Shown: positions 10,551 through 21,510 of the stretch, in pieces
How the letters are laid out: every line of letters starts with the position of its first letter
Position numbering within the stretch: position 1 is the stretch's first letter
Assembly (NCBI RefSeq): GCF_963678635.1
Contig: NC_087068.1
Coordinates: 23,810,697 to 23,874,696 of the forward strand
Source: Symsagittifera roscoffensis
Taxonomy: Eukaryota; Xenacoelomorpha; Acoela; Convolutidae
Length of the DNA stretch: 64,000 nucleotides
Reading direction: 5' to 3'
Program-made: the position numbers and the translations under genes
Notes under the pieces: model-generated
What the model was told of the DNA's origin: nothing
The model's input: the letters and a program-made list of their open reading frames with translations, nothing else
The model's database searches: none

Positions 10551-12492
10551 CCGAGTCTTTTCATCTTGCAAGCAATTGAATTTTCTGTTTTGTTAGAAAT
10601 CGAAGGTCGGATTTTTTTTTTCGACTCAAGTTTTATAGGCTAGTTGCAACTTCCCTAATTTTGCGTATGTAGTAAGCATTTTTTGTTTGAAAGTGCAAGT
10701 GCAAGTGCAGGTAATATTCATTTTGCTTTCAGAGAGACTTGAAAACCTTTTAAAAGCTTTTCCCCATATTTTTTTTGGCTCCACTTGCGACTGCTCACAG
10801 GTTGTCAGTTTTGTTTCCTCTTAAAAATTTCGTTATGTTACTCATCTAATTTTTGATGATTTGACTTTCCCTAAACTGAACTTCTAGCGAGACTTCAAAA
10901 TAATTTAAACTTTGTTAGACTTAGTTTTTTCAGAGTTTTTTTACTTGTAGGTTTTTTCTGATGTTTCTCATCGCAAGTGATGTAAAACTCCGCTTCACCT
11001 CTCTGTATAATTTGGTCACTCACACTATGAAAATCTGATTTTATTATAAAAAATTGTTCATACTAAGCAATACAAAACATTATATCATTGAAAAAATTCC
11101 AAATATACTTTTTTCATCTTTTTGTTTGTGGTCAGAACATAACGAGCTTCTTATACAAAAATTGGATATCCTTGTTTAACTTTGCGTTATATACAGTGCA
11201 ATTGGAAATTCTGCTCGGTTCGCTCAAGCTTCTGTAGTATAATTAAAGGATATATTGGGAAGAGATTGGCTTCTTTTCGCATTCACGAGGATAGAAAAAA
11301 TTGAAACACTTAGCTCCATTAGACAATCTAGGAAACTTTTTTTTTCTTTTCAAGTAGTGTTTAACTCGTTACTCTTGTCCAACTCTTATAAGGTTTCTTT
11401 TTTAAAGGTATCAGAAGTACTTTTTAATTTTACCGAGACTTAAATAACCTTAAGTTTCGTTAGACCTACTTTTTTTTCAAACTTTTTCAATTTTTTGACT
11501 TCTCATGTTTTTTCTTATTTTTTTCATTGCAAGTGATGTAAAACACCGCTTCCCTTTTGTGTAAAAATTAATCAATTTAAAAAATGTTGGGAGTTTTGTT
11601 TAATTGTCGTTCCTTTCTTAAAAGTAAATCAAGTCAATCATACCATATTCACCATTTTTCTTCTTGTTTGTATAGCTTTTACCATACAACGCAACAAAAA
11701 ACATAACTTCAATGAAAAAAATCAAATAAACGTTTTTTCCTTTTTTATTGGCTATTCTTGTTTATTTTTGCAATATATACACTGCAAGTGGAAGTTTTGC
11801 CCGGTTTGCTCAAGCTTCTGCAGTATAAATTAAGGGATATATTGGGAAGATATTAGCTTCTTTTCTCATTCACTAGGATAAAATAAATTAAAAACCTAGC
11901 TCCATTAAGCAACCTAGGAGTCTTTCTATTTCCAAATAGTGTTTAATTGTTTACTATGTCCAATTCTGGTCAAAATTTTATTAGCCCTGTTTTTTAAAGG
12001 TGTTAGAAGTATTTTTGACAGCGTCACTCATTCTAAATCGATATTGGATTCCATCACTACTGATGAATGTTCCTAACAGCGAAACTAAGCAATGCAGAGC
12101 TCAAGCTTCAACCAAACAAGAACAAATCTGAGCTAGTCATGCTCAATCGTTCTTTTGTTGCATTTTTTGAGCTGATTTTAGACGAAACAGAGGTTTCTTT
12201 TCAGTCTATAAGCATAAAGTCAGATAAAACTTGGAATTTTGCTAATAACTGTTGAAAATTTAAAGAGCGTGGGGCGCATTTGCCCTTTTCTTTATGAAAT
12301 CAATACTTGACTTACTATAAATCTATCATAGTTTTACTTTACAAGTGCCATCGTCGTAATTAAAAACAAAATTCGAGGGATAACCCGCATCAAACAAACG
12401 CAACTTGTTTCAAGATTATTTTGAAAAAGTGATTATTATTCTCTGATTTGGCATGTTTTTGTTTTTTGCCGCTCAAAAATTTGATAATTTGA

Positions 12493-12538
12493 TCACAATA
12501 AAGTCTCTATTTTGATCAAAGTAGAGACTTTATTGTGA
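12493..12538. repeat. Perfect 17 bp-arm palindrome
   Basis: Arms 12493-12509 and 12522-12538 are exact reverse complements (TCACAATAAAGTCTCTA). The 12-base centre TTTTGATCAAAG is itself nearly self-complementary. Confidence 0.9.
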
Positions 12539-12886
12539 CGTGGGAGAGCTCACAACATCAATTTTGTCAACAAAAGACTAAATTTTTGGAAATTTTAAAG
12601 TTTTCGATACAAAATCAAAAAAGTAAAAACAGTGGCACGCTGATTAAAATCAAAACGAAAGATTTTTGCATAAAAGACATCAAGTCTTGACTTGAACAAC
12701 TTTTGAAAAAATAAAGTCGATCGAGTATGTGTAGGGACTGAAAAACTTTAGTTTAATTAACTTTGGAAGTAAGTGTTTTGTAAAAAAGGAACTAGGTTTT
12801 CTTCCGTAGACAACATTTTTTACAAATCTTACTAAATTTTTTTTACTTGCTTCCTTACTAAAATGTAAAAAATTCTAAGTTCAAAC

Positions 12887-12953
12887 ATCCTTGACCTAGA
12901 GGTAACGTCGTTGTTTTTGCGCCCTATGATCAGGTGTTCGAGACTCCGCAGGA
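12887..12953 (+). mobile_element. tRNA-related SINE-like copy 4, best preserved
   Basis: A-box TTGACCTAGAGGTAACG and B-box GTGTTCGAGACTCC are separated by about 32 bases. This matches the split pol III promoter of tRNA-derived SINEs (B box GTTCGANNC). Confidence 0.65.
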
Positions 12954-13094
12954 ACTTACTTCTTTTTCATTAAATTTGCAATTCTCCACTCGTGTCTGCT
13001 CCACTCGTGTCTGCTCACAGATTGTCGGCCTTGTTTTCTCTTGTAAGTTTCGTTGTGTTGCTCGTCTAGTAGTGTAACAACTTAAATGTTCAAT

Positions 13095-13150
13095 CACCCT
13101 GGGGCTAGGGGTAACGTCTTTGTTTTTGTGCCCTGTTCCAGTCACGGCAG
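13095..13150 (+). mobile_element. tRNA-related SINE-like copy 5, truncated
   Basis: CCTGGGGCTAGGGGTAACG, then GTGCCCTGTTCCAGTC. The B box is damaged. It lies about 200 bases after copy 4, like the pair 6 and 7. Confidence 0.45.
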
Positions 13151-14525
13151 TGCCCAATTTTCTTTCAATGTGCAAAGAATTGATTTTTCTACTTGCTATT
13201 GATTAAGATAGGGAACATTTTTCCCACTATTCAGATATATTATAGGTTTTGCAATGTATTAGGATACGAAGTTTGAGATGATAAGATGGTATATTTCAAA
13301 AAAAATTATGGCGCTCAACATGTTTTTGCCGTTCGAGTTTGTCGATAAACGCTTTTTTCAAGTAATTCTTACGACTTGAGATATTTAAATGCTATCTTCA
13401 CTTGCAAAAAATTGGTATGGCAAGTTTCAGATGGTAAATTCCAGAAGTTTTTTGCTATTTTTTCTTTGAAATTACTCATAACTAAATTTTCATAATGAAA
13501 AAATACTTTTGTCTTGAGAAATGGAAAAAAAAACATTGGAAATTTCAAATGATAAATTTGCACAGAAATGAATTTTCAGTTTAAAGTATGCGATCGTAAA
13601 CTAAAATCTCATAAAAAATTTTTTCAAAAAACCTAGTAAGTACTTATTTTTTTAATGTTCCCTCAGATTATTCGCTCCTTTATACTGATTACTTTGATGA
13701 TTTCTTTTAACTATTTTCACATAATTATCCCACGCGTATATGATGGATACATATTTTTGCTTCTCCGAGGAGTTAATGAAGTGAAATTGCTTTCTTGAGA
13801 GATTAAAATTTCAAGTTTTCTTAAAACATTGATATACGTCCAATCAAAGTTGCATGGACTTTTCCTTGGAGCTAATATATGGAGCAATTAAACTTTAAGT
13901 TTCAAACAATCAGATGTTTTAATCAAGTTCTCATTTTTGACTCAACTTGAATATTTATTCTGTTATTTGTCTTGCTACAATTCATTACTTTTCTCCTTTA
14001 TCACTTCAACTTTATATTTATAAAAATTCTTAAAAACTTTTGAAATTTCCAAATGATTATCATGCAAGTTTGTCAATTGCTTTGCACTGGTAGATTTTTA
14101 CATTGAAAAAGATGTAGTATCTTAATTGTTTTTGTGTCTTAGATTTTTTATACTAATTATACTATCTTTCTCAGAGTAACTTTTTAAAAAGGTTGTACAA
14201 TTTACTAGAGTTTGGTTACAATTTTCGTTTATTTATCTATTCTATTGGTAATTTTTTCAATTGGGAGACTACAACATCCATATTTTATCATTATTTTTTG
14301 TTTCTTTTGCCAAAAAGTTAGTTGCTTAAGTGCTTGTTGTAGGAAAATTTAGAAATCAAAGGGTTAAATAACAAAAGTATTCAAACAATTAACTACGTAA
14401 TAAAGTAAATTTACTGCAAAAATTTACACCTTCGGATAGAACCGCAATTTACATGAAATTATTTATGATATATAAAACTTGCACATCAAGAAATTTATTC
14501 AAGTCCTTCTGGAGTTTAAAAAGAA

Positions 14526-15170
14526 ACGCACACAAATTATCAGCTTTTTGTAGCTTCCGGGGAAACATGCGTCGATACTTTTTTGTATCGATTCTTTTTT
14601 GTTTTTACCCAAATAATCTGCAAAATAGTAAGTTACATCCATTCGAGCAATCAAAATCCAAAGTTCAAGTTCTTTTGCAATCTAAAGAAGTGCAAAAGAA
14701 TATTTTGGTTCATTGAGGAATTTCATCAGCTGGCTAAGACCCCATAAAATTGTACCTCAGCTCTGAAAATCTTTCGATAATTTGAGGAGCAAAAAACTAT
14801 CAATTTTTGTTATTTTTAGCTGATATAGATCTAAAAACAATGAAATTGATAGTTTAATAGTGCAATCTAGGATAAAAAATTAAGACTGATGTTTTACTTG
14901 CCTTTAGGTACTGAATCAACAAAGTCCTATACACATGTCTTTTTTGCTGGACAAAGCTTTTCAACTCTGTTTTATAGTCTATGTTGTAGAGATTTTTCGG
15001 GTTTCCAATTAAACAGCCTTCCTTGTCATTTTTTTTTGGGAAAGTTAGGTGAGAACAAAAACAGAAGAGATAGTACAGAAACACTAGAAAATAAAAGTCC
15101 TGAAAAAAAATGCAATATTTTTATAGGAACTTGGAAACCCAAAAACAAAAAACCTTTCTATCGAGTATTC
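14526..15170. other. Unassigned stretch next to the virus-like relic
   Basis: A 116-codon plus frame (14889-15239, no ATG upstream context of note) overlaps the antisense of the relic and is not recognised; I treat it as chance. The tail of the minus-strand relic may extend into this stretch but shows no readable motif. Confidence 0.4.
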
Positions 15171-15189
15171 CAAATTTGTCAAAATGAGC

Positions 15190-15660
15190 GTTTGATAGTT
15201 TTTATTTACAAACACTATCACTTCCGTGACTCGCTCTAAGGGAACAGTCGAAAACAAGAATATAGTGATTTTGGAAATCGTCAATGGGAAGAGATGGGAA
15301 AGCTTTGTTAAACTGCCTTGCTTTCCTTGTTTTAACATAGGGGCGACAAGGAGAATTTGTATCTAATGAAACAATTGCTCTTCCGTTCCGAATATTTCTA
15401 GTCTCTTTCCAATGAAATTGGTTGTAGTTGAATTAATTTCATGAAAAAATGCGGCAACAGCTGAATTTGTATTCATTGAAACAGCTAATCTTCTTATTGG
15501 AGCGTTATTGAAAACACTTTTCTGATTAAACTGTTTCAAATTCAAACTCAGTAGTGCTTTCATCTAGAGAATTACTGGGGAATACTTCTTGCGTGTAAGA
15601 TGAAACAATTGTTTCCAAAACTGGAACTTTTTACAAAAATCTCCAGTGAAGAATTTGTAA
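15190..15660 (-). pseudogene. Relic of an F54H12.2-like structural protein gene
   Basis: Minus-strand pieces in several frames resemble a protein family that I know from invertebrate genomes as F54H12.2-like. The order is kept: FPSNSLDESTTEFEFET (about 15550-15600, N-terminal part), then FNQKSVFNNAPIRRLAVSM (about 15470-15530), then PLERVTEVIVF (about 15230-15260, C-terminal part). The middle of the gene is missing, so it has an internal deletion plus frameshifts. These proteins occur beside F54H12.3-like integrases in virus-like DNA transposons, where a capsid role has been supposed; that role is inference here. It sits directly after the companion relic at 15680-16167 on the same strand. 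Confidence 0.55.
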
Positions 15661-15679
15661 AAGACCGTACCGAAAACGG

Positions 15680-16167
15680 CTACTTTGAGTTAAAGTCATT
15701 TCGTATTGTCAGAAATGTTTTTGCGAGAGCAACTGGTTTGTGATCTACTGTTTTGGGAAACGTTTCTACTAGTTCTACGCTTGGATGTCTTTTTTCACCT
15801 CCCAAATTTTTTTGAACTACTTTTGTTCCAACATCTTTTGCAAAAGTTTTGAGTTTTTTTTTCGTCCAGTAAGAACAACTCAAATATCTGCAGCTGCAAT
15901 TTCAAAGAAATCCACTCCGATTCTTTTTGCACTCGAGACTAAATAATTTTTTAATAAAAGGGATTGCAGTTCTCCCAAGAGTTTGCGGCAAGAGCACCAA
16001 AACCTCTTCCAAGCTGTCTTGCATGTCCACGAAAAGAAGGAAAAAAAGCTGATCTTTGAGCAACCATTTCGAATGAAACATATATTATAAATGATTATCC
16101 GAAATCTTGCAAAACGAGAAAAATTTCTACTGACATAAAAAATTTTGTTCTGCCTGTAGTGTTCCAT
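15680..16167 (-). pseudogene. Relic of the small basic companion of the F54H12.2-like gene
   Basis: Two minus-strand pieces read as one decayed protein: AKRIGVDFFEIAAADI (about 15884-15930), then KKLKTFAKDVGTKVVQKNLG (about 15795-15860). Upstream, in another frame, is LGRGFGALAAN (about 15985-16015). The pattern is a Gly-rich N-terminus, a central amphipathic part, and a basic KKLK..A..VG...V...LGG end. It matches small basic proteins that lie just upstream of F54H12.2-like genes in invertebrate virus-like transposons and may be minor virion proteins. At least two frameshifts and one stop break it. Assignment rests on pattern memory, not alignment. Confidence 0.45.
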
Positions 16168-16381
16168 AGTTCTCTTCTTAAGCTATGGAAAGAGTTTTTT
16201 AATAATCTTTTAAATTGTAAATGCGTTAAGGACTGGTAAGTCATGTACTGTCATGCAATTATTATTACTCTATTTTCACATTGAAAATGAAAGGAATTAA
16301 ACGCAAAAAAAAGTGTTTTGTAAAGAGGAACTATGTTTTTTTTGCGTAAGCAACTTTTTTCACAAATCTTACTAGCTTTTT

Positions 16382-16442
16382 GAAATGTAACGTCATTGTT
16401 TTTGCACCCAATAATCAGGTGTTCGAGACTTGGCAGGAACTT
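16382..16442 (+). mobile_element. tRNA-related SINE-like copy 6
   Basis: The A box is lost. AACGTCATTGTTTTTGCACCC and the B-box GTGTTCGAGACTTGG are kept. Confidence 0.5.
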
Positions 16443-16592
16443 ACTTTTTTCAGTACATATGCAATCCTGCACTCGTGTCTGTTCACTCGTGTCTGCTCCA
16501 CTCGTGACTGCTCACAGATTCTCGGGCTTGCTTTCTCTTGTAGGTTTCCCTGTTTTGCTCGTCTAGTAGTGTAAAAATTTAAATGTTCAATC

Positions 16593-16665
16593 AACCTGGG
16601 GCTAGAGTAACAACGTTGATTTTGCGCCCTATGATCTAGTATTCAAGTCCCGCCAGGTCCCTACT
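16593..16665 (+). mobile_element. tRNA-related SINE-like copy 7
   Basis: CCTGGGGCTAGAGTAACAACG, then GCGCCCTATGATCTAG and the B-box TATTCAAGTCCCG, close to the GTTCAANNC consensus. Confidence 0.55.
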
Positions 16666-18244
16666 TTCTTACAATATGCAATCGATAGAATTTCTTAATT
16701 GTAAAAATTGAATTGAGTAGAAAATGTGAGAGGAATACATTTTTGGGAAGGGGGTGTGTGCAGACTTCAATGTTTTTAGATAGGACAGTGAACATCCCGT
16801 CTGGAAGCTATGTATTAAGATAGGGAAAAAATTTCCCATTTTTCAGATAGATTATAAGTTTTGCCATGTATTACAATAAGAAAACTGAGATGAGAATATG
16901 GTTAATTGAAAAAATAAGTTTTTGGCGTTCAAATATGTCAATCAACGCTTTGTTTCAAGTAACTCTTACAATTTGAAATTTTTGAGGGCTATCCTTATTT
17001 ACAAAATATCGGTATGGCAAAATTCAGAGGGTAAGTTTCAGAAAATTTTGAACTTTTTTTAAAAATTATTCATAACTTAATATTTATATTGAAAAAACAC
17101 TTTTGTCATAAAACATCAAAGAAAAACGTTTGGTAAGTTTCAGATGATAAGTTTGGACAAAAACGAAGTTTCAATTAGAGCATGCGAACGTAACGTGATA
17201 TATCATAGAATAAGTTTTTTTTTTCAAAGTCTGTTAAGTACTTATTTTCCGATTTATGTTCTTTCAGATTATTTGGGAAAAATTGACAAGAGGGATTTTT
17301 TTGAAGGTTAATTTTTCCGCCCTACGGGATATCAGGGATATTTTAACAGCTTCTTACGGTTGGTTGCTTTTATATACCACCTAAATTTTTTAACCCCCGG
17401 GTTATTTGAAGAAAAGATGACTGCTTCCTAATACTAATTACTTTTATGACTTATTTTATATTTTTTCACATAATTTTCCCACAATTATGTGACAGATGCA
17501 TACTAGCGTTTCCCCGCGGAGTTAATGAAGTGAAATTGCTTTCTTGAGAGGTTAAAACGTCAAAACTTTAAAAAAAAATTGATAACAGTCCATTGAAACT
17601 TGCATGGACTTTTCATTGGAACTAAGATGTAATTATGCAAATAACTTTTAGGTTTCAACCAATCAAATGTTTTAATCAAGTTACCATTTTTATCTCAACT
17701 TGTTTATTTATTTTGTCATATTTCTTGTTACGCTTAATTTCAGTTCTCTTTTGTCAGTTTAACTTTAAACATTTAAAAATTCTCAAAATGTTTTCGAAAT
17801 TTCAAACAGTTATCATGCAAGCTTATCAATTGTTTTTCCCTGGTAGAAATTACACTGAGAAGGATGTATTATCAAAAAAATTTTTAGTATGAGATTGTTT
17901 ATTTTGTTTTTGCTATTTTTTTCAGAATAGATTTTTAAAAAAGGTTGTACAATTTATAAGAAGTTGGTTACAGTTTTCGTATGTTCATCTATTCTATCGT
18001 TAATTTTTGCAAATGGGGGACTAAAACATCCATATTCATTCATCATTTTTCCTGTATTTCACCAAAAAGTTAGTTGCGTAGGTGCTTGTTGTAAGAAAAT
18101 TTAGGAACAATTCACTGCGTAATAAAGTAAATTTACTTATGAAAATTAGAACTTGCGCATCATGAATAAAATTCAAGTTCTTCTGGAGTTTAAAAAAAAG
18201 AGATACTTAAAAAAAGAAAACGAACCGGAATTTCTTTTTCTAAA

Positions 18245-18533
18245 ATTTGCGATTTTCGTGAAAATTATCCCCCAAACGCCATAAAAGTACAAAGTGATAG
18301 ATTTTGCTCCTCGTAACAAAAACTTATGGCGGATAAGGTTCCTTAAACCCGTTTGGAACGATTTATAAGACTTATTAAGTTTCCGCTTACCCTTTAATGG
18401 CGCGAAATAACTTTTGAATGATTATAAAAAATCCTGTTAAAAATGGCAAATTATAAAGTCAAAACTTGTCTGAAGAAAAATAACTCACCCCGAGCAAAAA
18501 TATTCCGTTACTTTCGTTACGAAAGTCGGAACA
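18245..18533 (-). mobile_element. Family H copy 1, 3'-truncated
   Basis: Reverse orientation. The right end GTCGGAACA is the complement of the family H start TGTTCCGAC. CCCCGAG near 18490 and the GGAACGATTT block near 18355 match the full copies. The 3' hairpin end is missing. It abuts the tandem duplication starting at 18534. Confidence 0.75.
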
Positions 18534-19745
18534 ATAAGTGAACAAAAATAATACAACATTATTATCAGAAGTTGTCGAAAGTTTGCAGCCCTTTGCTTTT
18601 GAATGACTGACTGGAAACTTTTTTTATAACACATTGTAAATCAGCAACAAAATTTGTCCTCCGCAGTGTTAGTTAAGAAGTATAGTGCTGGTTAAACAAG
18701 TATTAGAGCCTAACTATTGTTTTCCTCACTTGAACTGCAAAAAAAATCGCAGCGTGTTTGGCAATATATCATCAATAAATATTCATTTAAATATTCACAT
18801 ATTTCGCCCCTCTTACGTTTCGCCTCTCTTAAATATGGAGGCACATTTCGCCCCTCATAAATTCCTGGCACATATTGCCTCTAAAATGTACATTAAGAAA
18901 CCGTCGTTAATTAACTGTGTAATAAGTTAAGGGCGAAACGTGCGAGTACGAAATAAAAAAACATTAGGGGCGAAATGTGTGATGGGCGAAATGTGTGATG
19001 GGCGAAATGTGTGACAGGCAAAATGTGCCACTAGATTTAAGAGGGGCAAAAAGTTTGTGGGGCGAAACGTGGGACATTCACCTTAACGATAGGAGTGGTT
19101 TTATGTCTTGGCTTTTGTAGCAAAATTTGAACGTTACCTGGCGTTGCAAACCGATTAGGTGTTTCCGCGATCTTGGAAATCGAAGATAGATTCTCTGCAA
19201 CCGACACGCCCGAAATAAGTGTCTACGGCCAGTTTGCGATAAGTGCTACTGAAGAAAAATTGTCCGCAGTCCTAGCAAACATATAAGCCCCCAAGCCAAT
19301 TACCGCCATAAAATAAAAAAAAACACAAATCAGTTGCAAGCCATTTCATTGCTTTGAATTCTTTCGTTATCAAAAAGAGCAAAACAAATTAAAATTTTGG
19401 TTATCTTTTAACAGAAAAAATTATTAATTTTGAAAAGTTATGACGTTCGTTTTTCCTTTTTCATTTTGATGAAAAGTAAAAAAACTTTAAGTAATTCAAG
19501 TAATTATCAAACACGACTAACTAGCTCGATTTTTTTTTTCTGAAAACTTGATATAACTATTAAAACTATAACAAACATTAAAACAATCGGGTCAAAACTT
19601 TTGATAAGCTTGAACCAAAAAACAAAAAGTCGTTACCAGTGAAAACGATGTGAAGCAGTTCTGATTCTGATACCAATGAAACATGCAATCGCTTCGAAAG
19701 TTCAACTTTTGATTTAGAGTTTTCACAAATAGTTTCTAATATTTT
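18534..19745. repeat. Tandem duplication, unit 1 (carries the family H empty site)
   Basis: ATAAGTGAACA..AATAATACAAC at 18534 recurs at 19788 (period about 1254). Identity is high through TTAGTTAAG, AACAAGTATTAGAGCC, the GGGGCGAAA element and TTTTGAAAAGTTAT.ACG, to GTTTCTAATATTTT. At 19424/19425 this unit has an uninterrupted TTAT^TAATTTT where unit 2 carries a full family H element. Confidence 0.85.
18793..19303. repeat. GGGGCGAAA-rich element, copy 1
   Basis: One half is an inverted arrangement of TTTCGCCCCTC units on the left and GGGGCGAAATGTGTGA units on the right, including a short tandem run at 18966-19020. The other half (about 19085-19303) is a more GC-rich unique core ending AAGCCAATT. 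The same unit occurs at 20045-20540 and inverted at 40033-40534. No terminal inverted repeat joins the two ends. Confidence 0.75.
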
Positions 19746-20044
19746 TGTGACAGCTGGATTTCATTTGAAAATAGCTGATTCATTTGAATAAGTGAACATA
19801 AATAATACAACAGTATTATCAGAATTTGTCAAAATTGCAGCCCTTTACTTTTAAATGACTGACTGAAAACATTTTTTAAAACACATTGTACATCAGCAAC
19901 AAAATCTATCCTCCGCAGTGTTAGTTAAGTAGTACAGTGCTGGTTAAACAAGTATTAGAGCCTAACTATTGTTTTCCTCACTTGAACTGCAAAAAAAATC
20001 GCAGCGTGTTTGGCAATATATCATCAATAAATATTCATTTAAAT

Positions 20045-20540
20045 ATTCACATATTTCGCCCCTCTTACGTTTCGCCTCTCTTAAATATGGAGGCACATTT
20101 CGCCCCTCATAAATTCCTGGCACATATTGCCCCTAAAATGCACATTAAGAAACCGTCGTTAATTAACTGTGTAATAAGTTAAGGGCGACACGTGCGATTG
20201 CGAAATAAGAAATTATTAGGGGCGAAATGTGTGAGGGGCGAAATGTGTGACAGGAAACATGTGCCACCAGATTTAAGAGGGGCGAAAAGTGTGTTAGGGC
20301 GAAACGTGGGACTTTCTCCTTAACCATAAGAGTGGTTTTATGTCTTGGCTTTTGTAGCAGAGTTTGAACATTACCTGGCGTTGCAAACCGAGTAGGTGTT
20401 TCCGCGACCTTGGAAATCGAAGATAGATTTTCTGCAATCGACGCGCCCGAAATAAGTGTCTACGGCCAGTGTGTGATAAGTGCTACCGAAGAAAAATTGT
20501 CCGCAGTCCTAGCAAACAAATAAGCCCCTAAGCCAATTCC
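20045..20540. repeat. GGGGCGAAA-rich element, copy 2
   Basis: Nearly identical to copy 1 and carried along by the tandem duplication. It has fewer GGGGCGAAATGTGTGA repeats than copy 1. The 81-codon frames seen in both units are products of this repeat, not genes. Confidence 0.75.
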
Positions 20541-20661
20541 CGCCATAAAATAAAAAAAAACACGAATCATTTGCAAACCATTTCATTGCTTTGAGTTCTT
20601 TTGTTATCAAAAAGAGCAAAACAAACTAAAAACTTGGTTATCTTTTAACAGAAAAGATTAT

Positions 20662-21192
20662 TGTTCCGACTTTCGATACGAAAGTAACGGAATATTTGTG
20701 CTCGGGGTGGGTTTTTTTTTCTTCAGACAAATTTCGACTTTTTAACTAGCCATTTTTGACGGATTTTTTTTACATCATTCGAAAGGTATTGTGGTCCTGA
20801 GCTCAAATTTGAAAAGATATTTTACCTATGATCATTTTTTGTAAAGTTACGGGGGTTTAAAGATTGCCATTTTGGCCAATTTGGGACAATTAACGCGCGA
20901 TATATTTCGCGCTATTAACGCGTAAGCGAGAGTTAATCCGTCTTAGAAATCGTTCCAAATTGGTTAAAAGAAGCTTATGTGCCATAATTGATTTGTTACA
21001 AGGAGCGAAATTTATCCTTTTGTACTTTGTATGGCGTGTGGGGGGATGATTTTCATAAAAAATTTCAAATTTTAGAAAAAATTTTTTTTGATTTTGTTTT
21101 ATTTCATTGAGTTTTTAGATGTTATTACTGCTCCATAAACCTTAAAAGCAGTCGGAACATTCAGGGCTTCGCCCTGATACGAGCAGTCTTTT
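20662..21192 (+). mobile_element. Family H copy 2, full length, non-autonomous Helitron2/Helentron-like
   Basis: It starts TGTTCCGACTTTCGATACG and ends after the hairpin CAGGGCTTCGCCCTG with GATACGAGCAGTCTT. Comparison with the paralogous empty site at 19424/19425 shows insertion between T and T with no target duplication. The 5' terminal TGTTCCGACT is inverted near the 3' end, though here that inner repeat is AGTCGGAACA some 30 bases before the terminus, so the inverted repeat is asymmetric. Inside, GCGCGATATATTTCGCGC forms a second hairpin. No protein is encoded. These traits fit Helitron2-type elements; no rep/helicase gene is seen to prove it. Confidence 0.8.
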
Positions 21193-21510
21193 TAGTTTTG
21201 AAAAGTTATTACGTTCGTTTTTCCTTTTTCATTTTGTTGAAAAGTAAAAAACTTTAAGTAATTTAAAGTAATTATCAAACACGACTAACTAGCTGGATTT
21301 TTTTCCTGAAAATTTGATATAACTATTAAAACTATAACAAACATTAAAACAATCGGGCCAAAACTTTTGATAAGCATGAACCAAAAAACAAAAAGTCGTT
21401 ACCAGTGAAAACGATGTGAAGCCGTTCTGATTCTGATACCAATGAAACATGCAATTGCTTCGAAAGTTTAACTTTTGATTCATAGTTTTCACAAATAGTT
21501 TCTAATATTT

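Larger units (their letters stand above)
7850..12773. repeat. Degenerate array of long repeats
   Basis: Several blocks recur at low identity. A block containing CAAAACTCCGC, TGTAAAC and ACTATGAAAA occurs near 8365, 10200, 10985 and 11535. A block with CTATCCTTGTTT, GCCCGGTTTGCTCAA and AGCTCCAT/AATAAGCAA occurs near 8645-8900, 11165-11400 and 11745-11990. A block with GGATT(C/G)(C/G)ATCACTACTGAT and AGCAATGCAGAGCTCAA occurs at 8945-9060 and 12040-12160. The units are 0.6-3 kb, incomplete and diverged, and carry the SINE-like copies listed separately. No coding frame is conserved between units. Confidence 0.6.
12774..14525. repeat. Segmental duplication, left copy
   Basis: It aligns block by block with 16313-18200. 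Both begin with a GTTTTGTAAA...GGAACTA motif, carry a pair of SINE-like copies about 205 bases apart, and share the ACAAATCTTACTA, AGTTAATGAAGTGAAATTGC, GGTTGTACAATTTA and GTTAGTTGC..AGTGCTTGTTGTA motifs. Both end with AAGT(C/T)CTTCTGGAGTTTAAA. There is no conserved frame. Confidence 0.75.
16313..18200. repeat. Segmental duplication, right copy
   Basis: Counterpart of 12774-14525 (see there). It has its own insertion of about 60-100 bases around 17285-17400. The two copies flank the virus-like relic. Confidence 0.75.
19788..21510. repeat. Tandem duplication, unit 2 (carries family H)
   Basis: Second unit of the 1.25 kb duplication, lengthened by the 531 bp family H insertion at 20662-21192. 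Confidence 0.85.

Noticed and set aside
14889-15239. 116-codon plus frame
   Set aside because: No recognised motif, and it overlaps the antisense of the better supported structural-gene relic.
18966-19090. CRISPR-like spacing of GGGGCGAAATGTGTGA repeats
   Set aside because: Units are contiguous or separated by repeat variants, inside an animal transposable element; no unique spacers.
18685-20182. Two nearly identical 81-codon plus frames (18685-18930 and 19937-20182)
   Set aside because: They are similar because the DNA is tandemly duplicated; they run through the GGGGCGAAA repeat and copy 3 does not keep them.
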